Origin: Hyphomonadaceae bacterium UKL13-1
GTDB lineage: Bacteria > Pseudomonadota > Alphaproteobacteria > Caulobacterales > Aquidulcibacteraceae
Reading direction: 5' to 3'
Assembly (NCBI GenBank): GCA_001602435.1
Contig: CP012156.1
Location: forward strand, 2,004,001 to 2,068,000
Length of the DNA stretch: 64,000 bases
Positions within the stretch are counted from its first letter, which is position 1. Every line of letters begins with the position of its first letter. The translations under genes and the position numbers were made by a program. A model generated the notes under the pieces. That model ran no database searches, was not told the origin of the DNA, and saw nothing but the letters and a program-made list of their open reading frames with translations. Shown one piece after another: positions 17,504 through 25,157 of the stretch.

Positions 17504-17526
17504 GCTTTAGCGTTTCAGGCTAAAGC
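17504..17526. terminator. Hairpin between hemF and the next gene
   Basis: GCTTTAGC and GCTAAAGC form a perfect 8-bp stem around a 7-base loop, ending six bases before the next ATG. There is no T-run. It could be a weak terminator for hemF or a structure masking the following ribosome site. Confidence 0.35.
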
Positions 17527-17532
17527 GCCGCC

Positions 17533-18795
17533 ATGATCCGCCGTCTCTTGCCTACATTATTAGGCCTCTCCGCCTCCTTGTCCTTGGTGCCCATCTTTGC
17601 CCAAGCGGCCGCCCCTGCCCCCGCCACGCTGGAGCGCCTGTATGACAAGGTCGCCTGCGAAAGCGCTGGTCAAAGCTTTAACGGGGCCGATTTGCGCCAG
17701 CGCCTAATTGTCCAAACGGGCCTGCCGATGACGGCCGCGCTATTAGGCGCGATTGAATCCAGAAGCTTAGGGGAATTTGCGGCAAATAGTTCCGACCCTG
17801 CCGTGACGGCGTTGCTAGCCACAACCATGGCTGTGTTGTCGACACCTGCGCCAAGCGAGGCGCGCTTTACTTTGGTTAGCCAAACCGCACCCGATGCACG
17901 GGCACGCGCGATTGCTTTCCTCAATGGCGACACCGATGGGATTAGTTTGGCCTGCATCGCCGCCTCACCACCGCCTCCGCCAACCCCGGCTGTCGTCGTG
18001 CCAGCAAAGGGACCAGCGCCGCACAGGCGCGGTCTGATCCTTGCCGACAGCAAGAATGACTTTATCAAGCCGCCGCGCGAACGCGGCTTTGCCACCCTTG
18101 GCTTTGAAGAGGATAAGGCCGCCGATACGCGCCTGTTGAACGCCAGCTTGGCGCTCGCTATTGAGCCGATCTTATTTGCCAAACCATCCGAGGCCACCGA
18201 GCTTCGCTGGACACCCTTTGTGCAATATAACCGCCGCGCCGCCCGATCTGGCCGCGAAGAGGTCAATGATCTAACGCTGGGCAATAGCTTTATCTTCCGC
18301 AACCCCAAACAGGCAGGCGGGGCCATTGGCTTTGGCTCCATGGCGTTTCAAACCGATGATGCCGCCAAAGCCGCTGTGTGGGTGGGCGATGCGCTGATCG
18401 ACTTCCCGCGCGTCCGCCCTTGTACCCGCCGCGACGCCTTGGGCTGGGCCATGCGCTGCAACCTCTCGATTGTGGTCGATTATGCCGATGTGCAAGATCC
18501 CGGTGACAGCCAAAAGCTCGCGGAACTCGACGCCTATTTTCGCGGCGGGATGAATTTGGGATTGAGTGCCGAGCAGGACTTCGGCTTTGGCGTGATTACC
18601 ATCTCCAGCAGCTATAATGGCCGCTATGATATCACCAGCCGCAAAGCTTCAGGCGGCATTTTTTCGGTCGGCGCGGGCCTGCGCCCTTCAGCGGGGTCCA
18701 ATATCTCGTTGGAGACACGCTATACGCGCGGCACCACGATCAACACCTTGGTTGATGTCGACAAGATTACGCTGCGGCTGGGCTATCGGCTCTAG
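17533..18795 (+). CDS. Exported protein of unknown function, probably outer membrane
   Basis: 420 residues. I do not recognise the family. It has a Sec signal (LLPTLLGLSASLSLVPIF, cleavage near FAQAA) and an N-terminal helical domain to about residue 145. A proline linker (PPPPPTPAVVVPAKGPAPH) follows, then a C-terminal half of short alternating polar/hydrophobic strands such as LRWTPFVQYNRR, FGVITISSSYNGRYD and ISLETRYTRG, ending LRLGYRL. That pattern suggests an outer-membrane beta-barrel or a large beta-sandwich, although the last residue is Leu and not Phe. Two Cys pairs (RPCTRRDALGWAMRC) could form a disulfide. It stands alone, convergent with gshA. Confidence 0.8.
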   Translation: MIRRLLPTLLGLSASLSLVPIFAQAAAPAPATLERLYDKVACESAGQSFNGADLRQRLIVQTGLPMTAALLGAIESRSLGEFAANSSDPAVTALLATTMAVLSTPAPSEARFTLVSQTAPDARARAIAFLNGDTDGISLACIAASPPPPPTPAVVVPAKGPAPHRRGLILADSKNDFIKPPRERGFATLGFEEDKAADTRLLNASLALAIEPILFAKPSEATELRWTPFVQYNRRAARSGREEVNDLTLGNSFIFRNPKQAGGAIGFGSMAFQTDDAAKAAVWVGDALIDFPRVRPCTRRDALGWAMRCNLSIVVDYADVQDPGDSQKLAELDAYFRGGMNLGLSAEQDFGFGVITISSSYNGRYDITSRKASGGIFSVGAGLRPSAGSNISLETRYTRGTTINTLVDVDKITLRLGYRL

Positions 18796-18799
18796 GCGT

Positions 18800-18825
18800 T
18801 GAGACCTTAATAGGCGTGGGTCTCA
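18800..18825. terminator. Short hairpin between convergent genes
   Basis: TGAGACC pairs with GGTCTCA across a 12-base loop that includes the gshA stop codon. The stem is only seven base pairs with no T-run, so this is a modest candidate for a shared terminator. Confidence 0.35.
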
Positions 18826-20171
18826 TAGACCTTGTGGATATTGCCGCCCCATTCGCCATGATAGCGCTCTAGCAAGCGTTGAGCCGGGGTCATGCCGCTG
18901 GCCGCGATTTCGTCGAGTTCGCTCAAGAAGCCCGTTTCATCATCACCCGACGCATTCAGCTTAGCCCGAGCGCGCAAGCCTTGGCGGGCAATGGTCAACA
19001 CGTCTTTTGCCACATCTTGCGCGCTGCGCCCGCGAATGGGCGCTTTTAGGCCTAAGAAAGGCACAGTGCGGCGCAGGCTTTCGCGGTCTTCTGCGGTCCA
19101 GTCCTTCACGAGCTCGAGGGCAGCTTCGGTTGCCGCATCATCATAGAGCAGGCCGACAAACAGAGCTGGCAAAGCGCATAGCCGCGACCAAGGGCCCGCA
19201 TCTGCGCCGCGCATCTCCAGGAAGGTTTTTAAACGCACTTCTGGGAAGCAGGTCGTCAAATGGTCTTCCCAATCCTTCATCGTCGGCTTTTCGCCGGGCA
19301 ATTCGGGCAAGCGGCCAGCCATGAAGTCGCGGAACGAACGCCCAGCCAGATTGAGATATTCGCCATTGCGCTTGGCAAAATACATCGGCACATCCAGCGC
19401 CCACTCTGCATAGCGGGCAAAGCTCATGCCCGGCTCAAACACAAACGGCAGCATACCGGTGCGGTCTGGGTCGGTATCGCTCCACACATGGGCGCGGTAG
19501 CTCAAGAAGCCATTGGTGCGACCTTCGGCAAAGGGCGAATTGGCAAACAAGGCGGTGGCGATGGGTTGCAACGCCAGCGAGGCACGAAACTTCTTGACCA
19601 TGTCGGCTTCTGAACCAAAGTCCAGATTGGTCTGAACGGTACAGGAGCGGAACATCATTTGCCGACCGAGACGGCCGACCTTGGGCATATAGTCCCGCAT
19701 GATCTTATAGCGGCCCTTGGGCATCAGCGGAATTTCTTCCAAGCTGTGCAGCGGGTTAAAGCCCAGACCTAAAAAGCCAATGCCCAATTTATCGGTAACG
19801 GTGCGCACGTCGGCCAAATGGGCACCGACTTCGGTGCAGGTCTGGTGCAAATGCTCCAGCGGTGCGCCCGACAATTCAAACTGACCGCCTGGCTCCAGCG
19901 TGATCGAGGCCATGCCCTGCTTCAGGCCAATGATATCCTCGCCTTCATAAATCCCATCCCAGCCCGAAAGGGTCTTCATCCCGTCGAGAAGCGCGCGCAC
20001 GCCATTGTCGCCCGCGTAAGGAACAGGCGCGTGGGTGTCTTTATAAAAGCCGAACTTCTCGTGCTCGGTCCCGATTTTCCAATCCGATTTCGGCTTTGGC
20101 CCCGCATCGAAATAGGGCAACAAATCCTCAAACGTCTCAAGGGGGCGGGAAAAATCTTCTGAATCAGCCAT
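18807..20171 (-). CDS. gshA: Glutamate-cysteine ligase (plant/alphaproteobacterial type)
   Basis: 454 residues from the ATG at 20171. It catalyses the first, rate-limiting step of glutathione synthesis, joining glutamate and cysteine with ATP. Family landmarks include KIGTEHEKFGF near the N-terminus, ITLEPGGQFELSGAPL, MMFRSCTVQTNLDF and FLEMRGADAGPWSRLCALPA. The length agrees with the GCS2-like plant/alphaproteobacterial class and differs from the E. coli type. It is not visibly in an operon with gshB. Confidence 0.95.
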   Translation of the reverse strand: MADSEDFSRPLETFEDLLPYFDAGPKPKSDWKIGTEHEKFGFYKDTHAPVPYAGDNGVRALLDGMKTLSGWDGIYEGEDIIGLKQGMASITLEPGGQFELSGAPLEHLHQTCTEVGAHLADVRTVTDKLGIGFLGLGFNPLHSLEEIPLMPKGRYKIMRDYMPKVGRLGRQMMFRSCTVQTNLDFGSEADMVKKFRASLALQPIATALFANSPFAEGRTNGFLSYRAHVWSDTDPDRTGMLPFVFEPGMSFARYAEWALDVPMYFAKRNGEYLNLAGRSFRDFMAGRLPELPGEKPTMKDWEDHLTTCFPEVRLKTFLEMRGADAGPWSRLCALPALFVGLLYDDAATEAALELVKDWTAEDRESLRRTVPFLGLKAPIRGRSAQDVAKDVLTIARQGLRARAKLNASGDDETGFLSELDEIAASGMTPAQRLLERYHGEWGGNIHKVYETHAY

Positions 20172-20262
20172 CACAAAGTCTCATACGACGCGTCAGTCAC
20201 GTGGCTGTGAGTTAGGGCGCGTTTATGACAGGCGCAAGAAGGCCAATCGGATTTTGCCGCCT

Positions 20263-20904
20263 TTATGCTGTCAAGGCGTGTGCAAACTGATGGTTGACGT
20301 CGCGGTGCTTGGCTTCATCGGCCCGAACCGCCAGCACCACCTCGCGCAGTCGCGCATCGGGGGCTAGCTGCCAATAATCAATGGCGATGGCCGGTGCTGG
20401 CACATTTTCAAGTCGACCCGCATCAATCTCAGCCAGATAAGAGGTATAGCTGATCACCGCTTCTTCTTCGAAATAGCCAACCATCCGGTGGGCCGTGCGA
20501 GGGAAGAAGAGATACAGCACAAAGAATGCGTTGAAGAACACGCCTTGCGCCAACAGGATCAACAAGCGCTCCAGCCAGTTTGGTTTAGCGATGGCGACAA
20601 AGGTCATCAGGTGCATCCGCTCGTTCTGGGATTCATCCAGCAGGGTCTGGATCCAGCCATGATCGTCTTCCATGCGGCGCAGGCTGCGCATATGCACCAG
20701 CATCCCGGCCACCATACCAGGCACAGCGGCCACGGTTTCCAGCACCACCGCGCGGTGGCCATAGCGCTTGGCAAAGAAGTGGTCGGCAAAGAAGCGCAAC
20801 ATGCGGGTCAGGCCCAAAGCCACCCTGTCTGAGAGGTCTTGTGGGGCTTGATGATATTCCAAAGGATTAGCCGTTTCAAAAGGATAACCCGACGCCGTGC
20901 TCAT
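20263..20904 (-). CDS. aox: Alternative oxidase (cyanide-insensitive quinol oxidase)
   Basis: 213 residues from the ATG at 20904, chosen for its AGGAGA ribosome site. Alternative oxidase is a diiron membrane-bound quinol oxidase that reduces oxygen to water without pumping protons. All four diiron ligand motifs are present: [26 protein letters not shown] and [13 protein letters not shown] hydrophobic hairpin ([20 protein letters not shown]) would bury it in the inner leaflet. It is monocistronic-looking, between gshA and rsmE, 5 kb from petABC, whose function it would bypass. Confidence 0.95.
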   Translation of the reverse strand: MSTASGYPFETANPLEYHQAPQDLSDRVALGLTRMLRFFADHFFAKRYGHRAVVLETVAAVPGMVAGMLVHMRSLRRMEDDHGWIQTLLDESQNERMHLMTFVAIAKPNWLERLLILLAQGVFFNAFFVLYLFFPRTAHRMVGYFEEEAVISYTSYLAEIDAGRLENVPAPAIAIDYWQLAPDARLREVVLAVRADEAKHRDVNHQFAHALTA

Positions 20905-21021
20905 GACTGTCTCCTGCTTTTGGGTACCTGTCGCGCATAAGTGCCTCAAGGTCCAAGCAAGAGATGGGGATGGGGGCTGAAAACGAAAATGCGACGCAAT
21001 GTCGCCCCCCTCCTTTGCCCC

Positions 21022-21750
21022 TTAAACCCAATCGCCCCAGGCGCTTTGGATCAGGGTGAGGCCCGCAAAAGTGGCCGTGTCGGCGCGCAGAATGCGTGGC
21101 CCCAAATTGACAGCACGAACGCGTGGGCTGGCGCGCAATTTCTCCCGCTCGGCTGGCGTAAAGCCGCCCTCAGGACCTGTCAGGAGTGCGACGCGGGCGG
21201 GCTTATCGGCTAAGGCCTCGGCCACCGGCATGGCGTCGCCGGCTTCATCGGCAAACAGGATGACACGCTGTTCAGCCTTGGGATCGAGCAAGCTCATAAG
21301 TGCGACTGCGTCGAACAGCTCTGGCACAAACAAAGTACCGCATTGCTCAGACGCCTCCGCTGCCCTGCTGCGCAGGCGGTCGAGATTGAGTTTGCGCACG
21401 ATGGTGCGCTCGGTCAGCACGGGGCGGATGCGCGCGACGCCAAGCTCTGTCGCCTTCTCAACAATCGTATCGGTGCGGTCGCCTTTGACCGGCGCAAACA
21501 ACAGGTCAAGATCGCAGACCGGGGTTTGGGTGCGGGTCTGTTCGGCGCAGAGGGCTTCCGCGCCCTTTTTGCCAATTTGGCTTAAATGGGCCAACCATTC
21601 GCCATCGCGGCCATTGAACAACAAGATGGCTGCGCCCGCGGGCAATCGCAGGACATGGGCCAGATAATGGGCTTGGCCTGCATCCAAAACGACCGACTGA
21701 TTATGACCAAGGTCGGCGGCGACATAGAGGCGTTGGCTGGGCTTCATCAT
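21022..21750 (-). CDS. rsmE: 16S rRNA m3U1498 methyltransferase RsmE
   Basis: 242 residues. This SPOUT enzyme methylates U1498 of 16S rRNA. Evidence is the N-terminal PUA-like part (QAHYLAHVLRLPAG), the KGDRTDTIVEKATELGV segment, and the knot motifs LLTGPEGGFTPAE and LGPRILRADTATFAGL. It starts with tandem ATG codons at 21750. It is divergent from ppk2 with ~75 bp between them. Confidence 0.95.
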   Translation of the reverse strand: MMKPSQRLYVAADLGHNQSVVLDAGQAHYLAHVLRLPAGAAILLFNGRDGEWLAHLSQIGKKGAEALCAEQTRTQTPVCDLDLLFAPVKGDRTDTIVEKATELGVARIRPVLTERTIVRKLNLDRLRSRAAEASEQCGTLFVPELFDAVALMSLLDPKAEQRVILFADEAGDAMPVAEALADKPARVALLTGPEGGFTPAEREKLRASPRVRAVNLGPRILRADTATFAGLTLIQSAWGDWV

Positions 21751-21826
21751 TCACTCATTTGGCTAGCCCCCTTGCGCGGGGCGAAATGTGGTGCGCACAC
21801 TTCAAGCTTATGCCGGAGGAAGCAAG

Positions 21827-22639
21827 ATGGCCAACGACAAGAAGTCCACAAAAGCTGCAAGCGATACTGCCAAGTCCAAAATGTCGGATGCCGAATTCCT
21901 CGAGCGGCTAGAGCCTCTGCAAGTCGCGCTCGTCACCACCCAGCAATGGTTGATGGAGACAGGCGCAAAAGTGTTGATCATCTTTGAAGGCCGCGATGCG
22001 GCGGGCAAGGATGGCACGATCAAACGCATGATTGAGCATATGAGTGCGCGCTCCACCCGTGTTGTGGCACTTCCTAAACCGTCAGACCGCGAAAGAACCC
22101 AATGGCATTTTCAGCGCTATGCTGCCCATTTGCCAGCCGCCGGCGAAGTCGTGATCTTCAACCGCTCTTGGTATAATCGCGGTGGGGTTGAGCCTGTCAT
22201 GGGCTTTTGTACGCCCGAAGAGCACGCCGATTTCTTGCGCGATGTGGTGCCCTTTGAAACCATGTTGAGTGAATCGGGCACCCATATCATCAAGCTCTGG
22301 CTGGATATCAGCCGCGAAGAACAAGCTCGACGCCTAGAAGAACGCCGCACCGATCCGCTCGCCCGTCTCAAGATCAGCCCGCTCGATGCCGTCGCGCAGG
22401 AAAAGTGGGATGATTATACCGCTGCGCGCGACGAAATGCTCAAAGCCACCCATACCGCGCGCACCCCTTGGTATTGCGTCCGTGCCGACTCCAAAAAGCA
22501 CGCCCGTCTCGCCATCATCAGCCACGTCCTGCACCAACTCGCCTGCCCAAAACTGGAAAGCCAAGTGCCCGAGGCGTCGAGCGAGCTGCTGTTTAAATTC
22601 ACGGCCAAGGCGCTTAAGGAAGGGCGATTGGCGGATTGA
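21827..22639 (+). CDS. ppk2: Polyphosphate kinase 2
   Basis: 270 residues from the ATG at 21827, which has a GGAGGA ribosome site seven bases upstream; a longer frame reaches 21788. PPK2 uses polyphosphate to phosphorylate nucleoside diphosphates or monophosphates. The Walker A motif FEGRDAAGKDGTIKR and Walker B region FNRSWYNRGGVEPVMGF are intact. KLWLDISREEQARRLEERR forms the lid module. The size fits a single-domain class I enzyme. It is followed by GC-rich repeats and the convergent nnrD. Confidence 0.94.
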   Translation: MANDKKSTKAASDTAKSKMSDAEFLERLEPLQVALVTTQQWLMETGAKVLIIFEGRDAAGKDGTIKRMIEHMSARSTRVVALPKPSDRERTQWHFQRYAAHLPAAGEVVIFNRSWYNRGGVEPVMGFCTPEEHADFLRDVVPFETMLSESGTHIIKLWLDISREEQARRLEERRTDPLARLKISPLDAVAQEKWDDYTAARDEMLKATHTARTPWYCVRADSKKHARLAIISHVLHQLACPKLESQVPEASSELLFKFTAKALKEGRLAD

Positions 22640-22659
22640 GGGTGGGGGACAACCCGTGT

Positions 22660-22786
22660 CCTCCCCCGCGCGCGGGGGAGGTGGCAGCGAAGCTGACGGA
22701 GGGGGGAACTTAGTTAAATCATCATCTCCAAACGCCCCCTCCACCATGATTCACATGGTCCCCCTCCCCCGCTTCGCAGGGGAGGA
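22660..22786. repeat. Cluster of GC-rich palindromes between ppk2 and nnrD
   Basis: The cluster starts with a perfect 22-bp palindrome (half-site CCTCCCCCGCG) at 22660-22681, then GGCAGCGAAGCTGACGGAGG. A facing unit follows, CCCCCTCCACC at 22736, ACCATG-N5-CATGGT at 22743-22759 and CCTCCCC/GGGGAGG around a GCTTCG loop at 22763-22785. The arrangement is typical of REP-like intergenic elements in alphaproteobacteria. It lies between two converging genes and probably also limits read-through. Confidence 0.75.
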
Positions 22787-22839
22787 CAAAGGCGACGGTT
22801 CTTATTGCGCAAGCTGGGAGAGCGAGGACCGCCCGCCCC

Positions 22840-23733
22840 TCACCGCGCCTTCAAAGCCTCTGGCGCAAGGTCGTTCAGTACGGCGGGTAAAGCCGTAATC
22901 AAATCACTGGCGATAAGACCAGGGCCGACGCGATTGGCCGCGGTCGAGTGAATCCAAACAGCCGCGCAGGCGGCTTCAAAGGCGGGCATGGATTGCGCCA
23001 ACAACCCGCCGAGCAGGCCAGCCAGCACATCGCCTGTTCCGGCGCTGGCACAAAAGGGTGTCGCCAAGTCTGACGCGGCCAAGCGACCATCGGGGGCGGC
23101 AACCCATGTCTCGGCCCCCTTATGCACCAAGATCGCGCCTAAGGCTTGGGCAAGCTTCAAAGTTGTTTCGCCCTTTTTGTCAGACTCAAAGGCCCCAGCA
23201 AGACGCGTGAATTCACCGCTGTGAGGCGTTAGGATGGTTGGGGCGCTGCGCGCTTGCACGGCCTGCCATAGCCCGCCCTCGCGACCACTTTGCGCAATCA
23301 AGCTCAAGGCATCAGCATCCAACACCAAGGGTTTGGGAAAGCCCTGCACCATGTCCAAAACATCGGCGGCGTGGACGTGGGTCAGCCCGAAGGCCGGGCC
23401 CAAGACTGCCGTGTCAAAGCCCACGCACAGGCTGGACAGGCTTTGATCGGGCTCACGTTCCACGATCAATCGCTCGGTCTCATGACAGGCGAGAATCTGG
23501 GTGGCCTCAGGACCAGCAATCAGGCTGACCCACCCTGCCCCCATGCGGTGACCAGCAGCCGCAGCTAGGCGCGCTGCACCGGTTTGCAGCCTACCACCGC
23601 AAATGACGGCAAGCCTCCCACGACTATGCTTATGAGAATGTGCGTTGGGCCATGGAATGGCGCGGGCCTCGTCGACACCGATCGCCAAATCTGTCATCGA
23701 CGCCACCGCTTGTGAGAGAGGCGCGCCAGACAT
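22840..23733 (-). CDS. nnrD: ADP-dependent NAD(P)H-hydrate dehydratase
   Basis: 297 residues. It repairs the damaged nucleotide NAD(P)H hydrate back to NAD(P)H. The ribokinase-like fold shows HKHSRGRLAVICGG near the N-terminus, LVLDADALSL, ILTPHSGEFTRL and the phosphate loop SAGTGDVLAGLLGGLLAQ. Many bacteria fuse this domain to the NnrE epimerase; here only the dehydratase half is present. The start is three bases after the folB stop, so folM-like, folB and nnrD look like one operon. Confidence 0.92.
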   Translation of the reverse strand: MSGAPLSQAVASMTDLAIGVDEARAIPWPNAHSHKHSRGRLAVICGGRLQTGAARLAAAAGHRMGAGWVSLIAGPEATQILACHETERLIVEREPDQSLSSLCVGFDTAVLGPAFGLTHVHAADVLDMVQGFPKPLVLDADALSLIAQSGREGGLWQAVQARSAPTILTPHSGEFTRLAGAFESDKKGETTLKLAQALGAILVHKGAETWVAAPDGRLAASDLATPFCASAGTGDVLAGLLGGLLAQSMPAFEAACAAVWIHSTAANRVGPGLIASDLITALPAVLNDLAPEALKAR

Positions 23734-23736
23734 CGC

Positions 23737-24222
23737 CTAGCGTGTCCGCTCAAGCTCTACGCCCGAGCAAGCAGCGCCGGGAACTGCGCCGGGCTTTTCA
23801 ACGCGGAGCCGGACACTCAATATCCGCGCATCGGTGAGGACAGCTTCGCAAACCTTTTCGGCAAAGGTTTCAATCAGATGCAAATGCTCGCCTGCTGCCA
23901 CAGTCCGGACATGGGAAACCAAGCTGTCATAATCGACCGTCTCGGCCAGCTCATCACTGCCTGCCCGGACCGACGAACCGACTTGCACTTCCAGATCGAC
24001 CACCAAAGGACGCCGCCGTCCCTTTTCATGCGCATAGACGCCGCATTCGGCCTCAACCATCAGTCCTTTGACGAAAATCTTGGTCGAGACGGCGCGGGTC
24101 GACACAGCCTCTTCGCTGTTGGCTTGGTCAGAAAACGGTTTGGCGGGTGGCTTTGCCGGGCGGCGGATCATGCCGCCTTGTCGCATCACAACGCCCAGTT
24201 CAGAGGGGCCGGAAGATTTCAT
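23737..24222 (-). CDS. folB: Dihydroneopterin aldolase
   Basis: 161 residues with ATG overlapping the upstream stop as ATGA. FolB converts dihydroneopterin to 6-hydroxymethyl-dihydropterin in folate synthesis. The core TKIFVKGLMVEAECGVYAHE, the ETVDYDSLVSHVR segment and the catalytic-helix motif HLHLIETFAEKVCEAVL are typical. The first ~45 residues are a disordered Pro/Ala extension absent from compact FolB proteins, so an internal start is possible, although the ATGA overlap favours the long form. Confidence 0.9.
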   Translation of the reverse strand: MKSSGPSELGVVMRQGGMIRRPAKPPAKPFSDQANSEEAVSTRAVSTKIFVKGLMVEAECGVYAHEKGRRRPLVVDLEVQVGSSVRAGSDELAETVDYDSLVSHVRTVAAGEHLHLIETFAEKVCEAVLTDARILSVRLRVEKPGAVPGAACSGVELERTR

Positions 24223-24986
24223 TCGTTGATCCCATCCACATCAGCTGTGCGCCAAATCAAGCTTTGACCGCCATCGACGGCCATGATTTGGCCTGTAACG
24301 GCTTCGGCATTTAGCAGAAAACAAACCGCTTCTACCACATCGTCGACCGGGCTGCCCGTGCCCAACAAAGTGGCATCAACTTGTTTTTGAAAATCTTCCT
24401 CAGACTGGCGAATGTTGCGCGCGGTCGGCCCCGGTGCGACGCCATTAACGCGGACGTGCGGTGCCAGGGCTTGCGCCAATGTGTGAGTTGCTGTGGCCAA
24501 AGCAGCTTTCGATAGCGTGTAAGTGAAGAATTGCGGCGTGAGCTTGAAGATGCGCTGGTCAATCAAATTAACGATGGAGCCGCTCTGCCCCGCTGGCAAA
24601 GCCGCAGCCAGATTGCGGGCCAATTCGCACGGCACCCGCACATGCACGTCAAAATGGCGATCCCAGCTGGCACGCGTGAAGTCTGAGGCTTCATCGCCTT
24701 CAAAGATAGAGGCATTATTGACGAGACCCGTGATGGGCGCGCCCGCTAGGCTGCTGGCCCGCGTGATTAGGCTGGCGACATCGGCTTCGACCAGCAAGTC
24801 TGCCTGCACCGCATAGGCTTTCGCCCCCTCTGCCCGCAGGCTTTCGGCAGCAGCCTCGGCTTGGGCGATCGAATTGCTGGCGTGAAGGATGACAGTGTGG
24901 CCCGCCTTTGCCAGCTTTTGAGCGATGGCAAGGCCAAGACGTTGGCCAGCGCCGGTCACCAGTACGGTTTTAGGGTTCATCGTCAT
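24219..24986 (-). CDS. Short-chain dehydrogenase with pteridine-reductase signature (FolM-like)
   Basis: 255 residues. It has a Rossmann start VLVTGAGQRLGLAIA, an NNAS motif (GLVNNASIFEG) and the YTLSKAAL catalytic segment. The cofactor loop reads TGAGQRLG, that is TG-X3-R-X-G, the variant that marks pteridine reductases (PTR1/FolM) from ordinary SDRs with TG-X3-G-X-G. Together with its overlap with folB, this points to reduction of dihydromonapterin or dihydrofolate. A general SDR function cannot be excluded. Confidence 0.85.
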   Translation of the reverse strand: MTMNPKTVLVTGAGQRLGLAIAQKLAKAGHTVILHASNSIAQAEAAAESLRAEGAKAYAVQADLLVEADVASLITRASSLAGAPITGLVNNASIFEGDEASDFTRASWDRHFDVHVRVPCELARNLAAALPAGQSGSIVNLIDQRIFKLTPQFFTYTLSKAALATATHTLAQALAPHVRVNGVAPGPTARNIRQSEEDFQKQVDATLLGTGSPVDDVVEAVCFLLNAEAVTGQIMAVDGGQSLIWRTADVDGINE

Positions 24987-25157
24987 GGCGCTTAAACTAG
25001 GGCACAGAGGCTTGAAGGGCCAGCCCTTCGAGTCTGTGGAAAGTCCGCGGCGCAGTTGGCCGCTGCAAGATGGACTTTATTATCTTCTGATAAACATTTA
25101 AGGATTATAAATAGTAAATTATTATCTTAAATTTGATTACCTAATTTGGTTGCTTCC

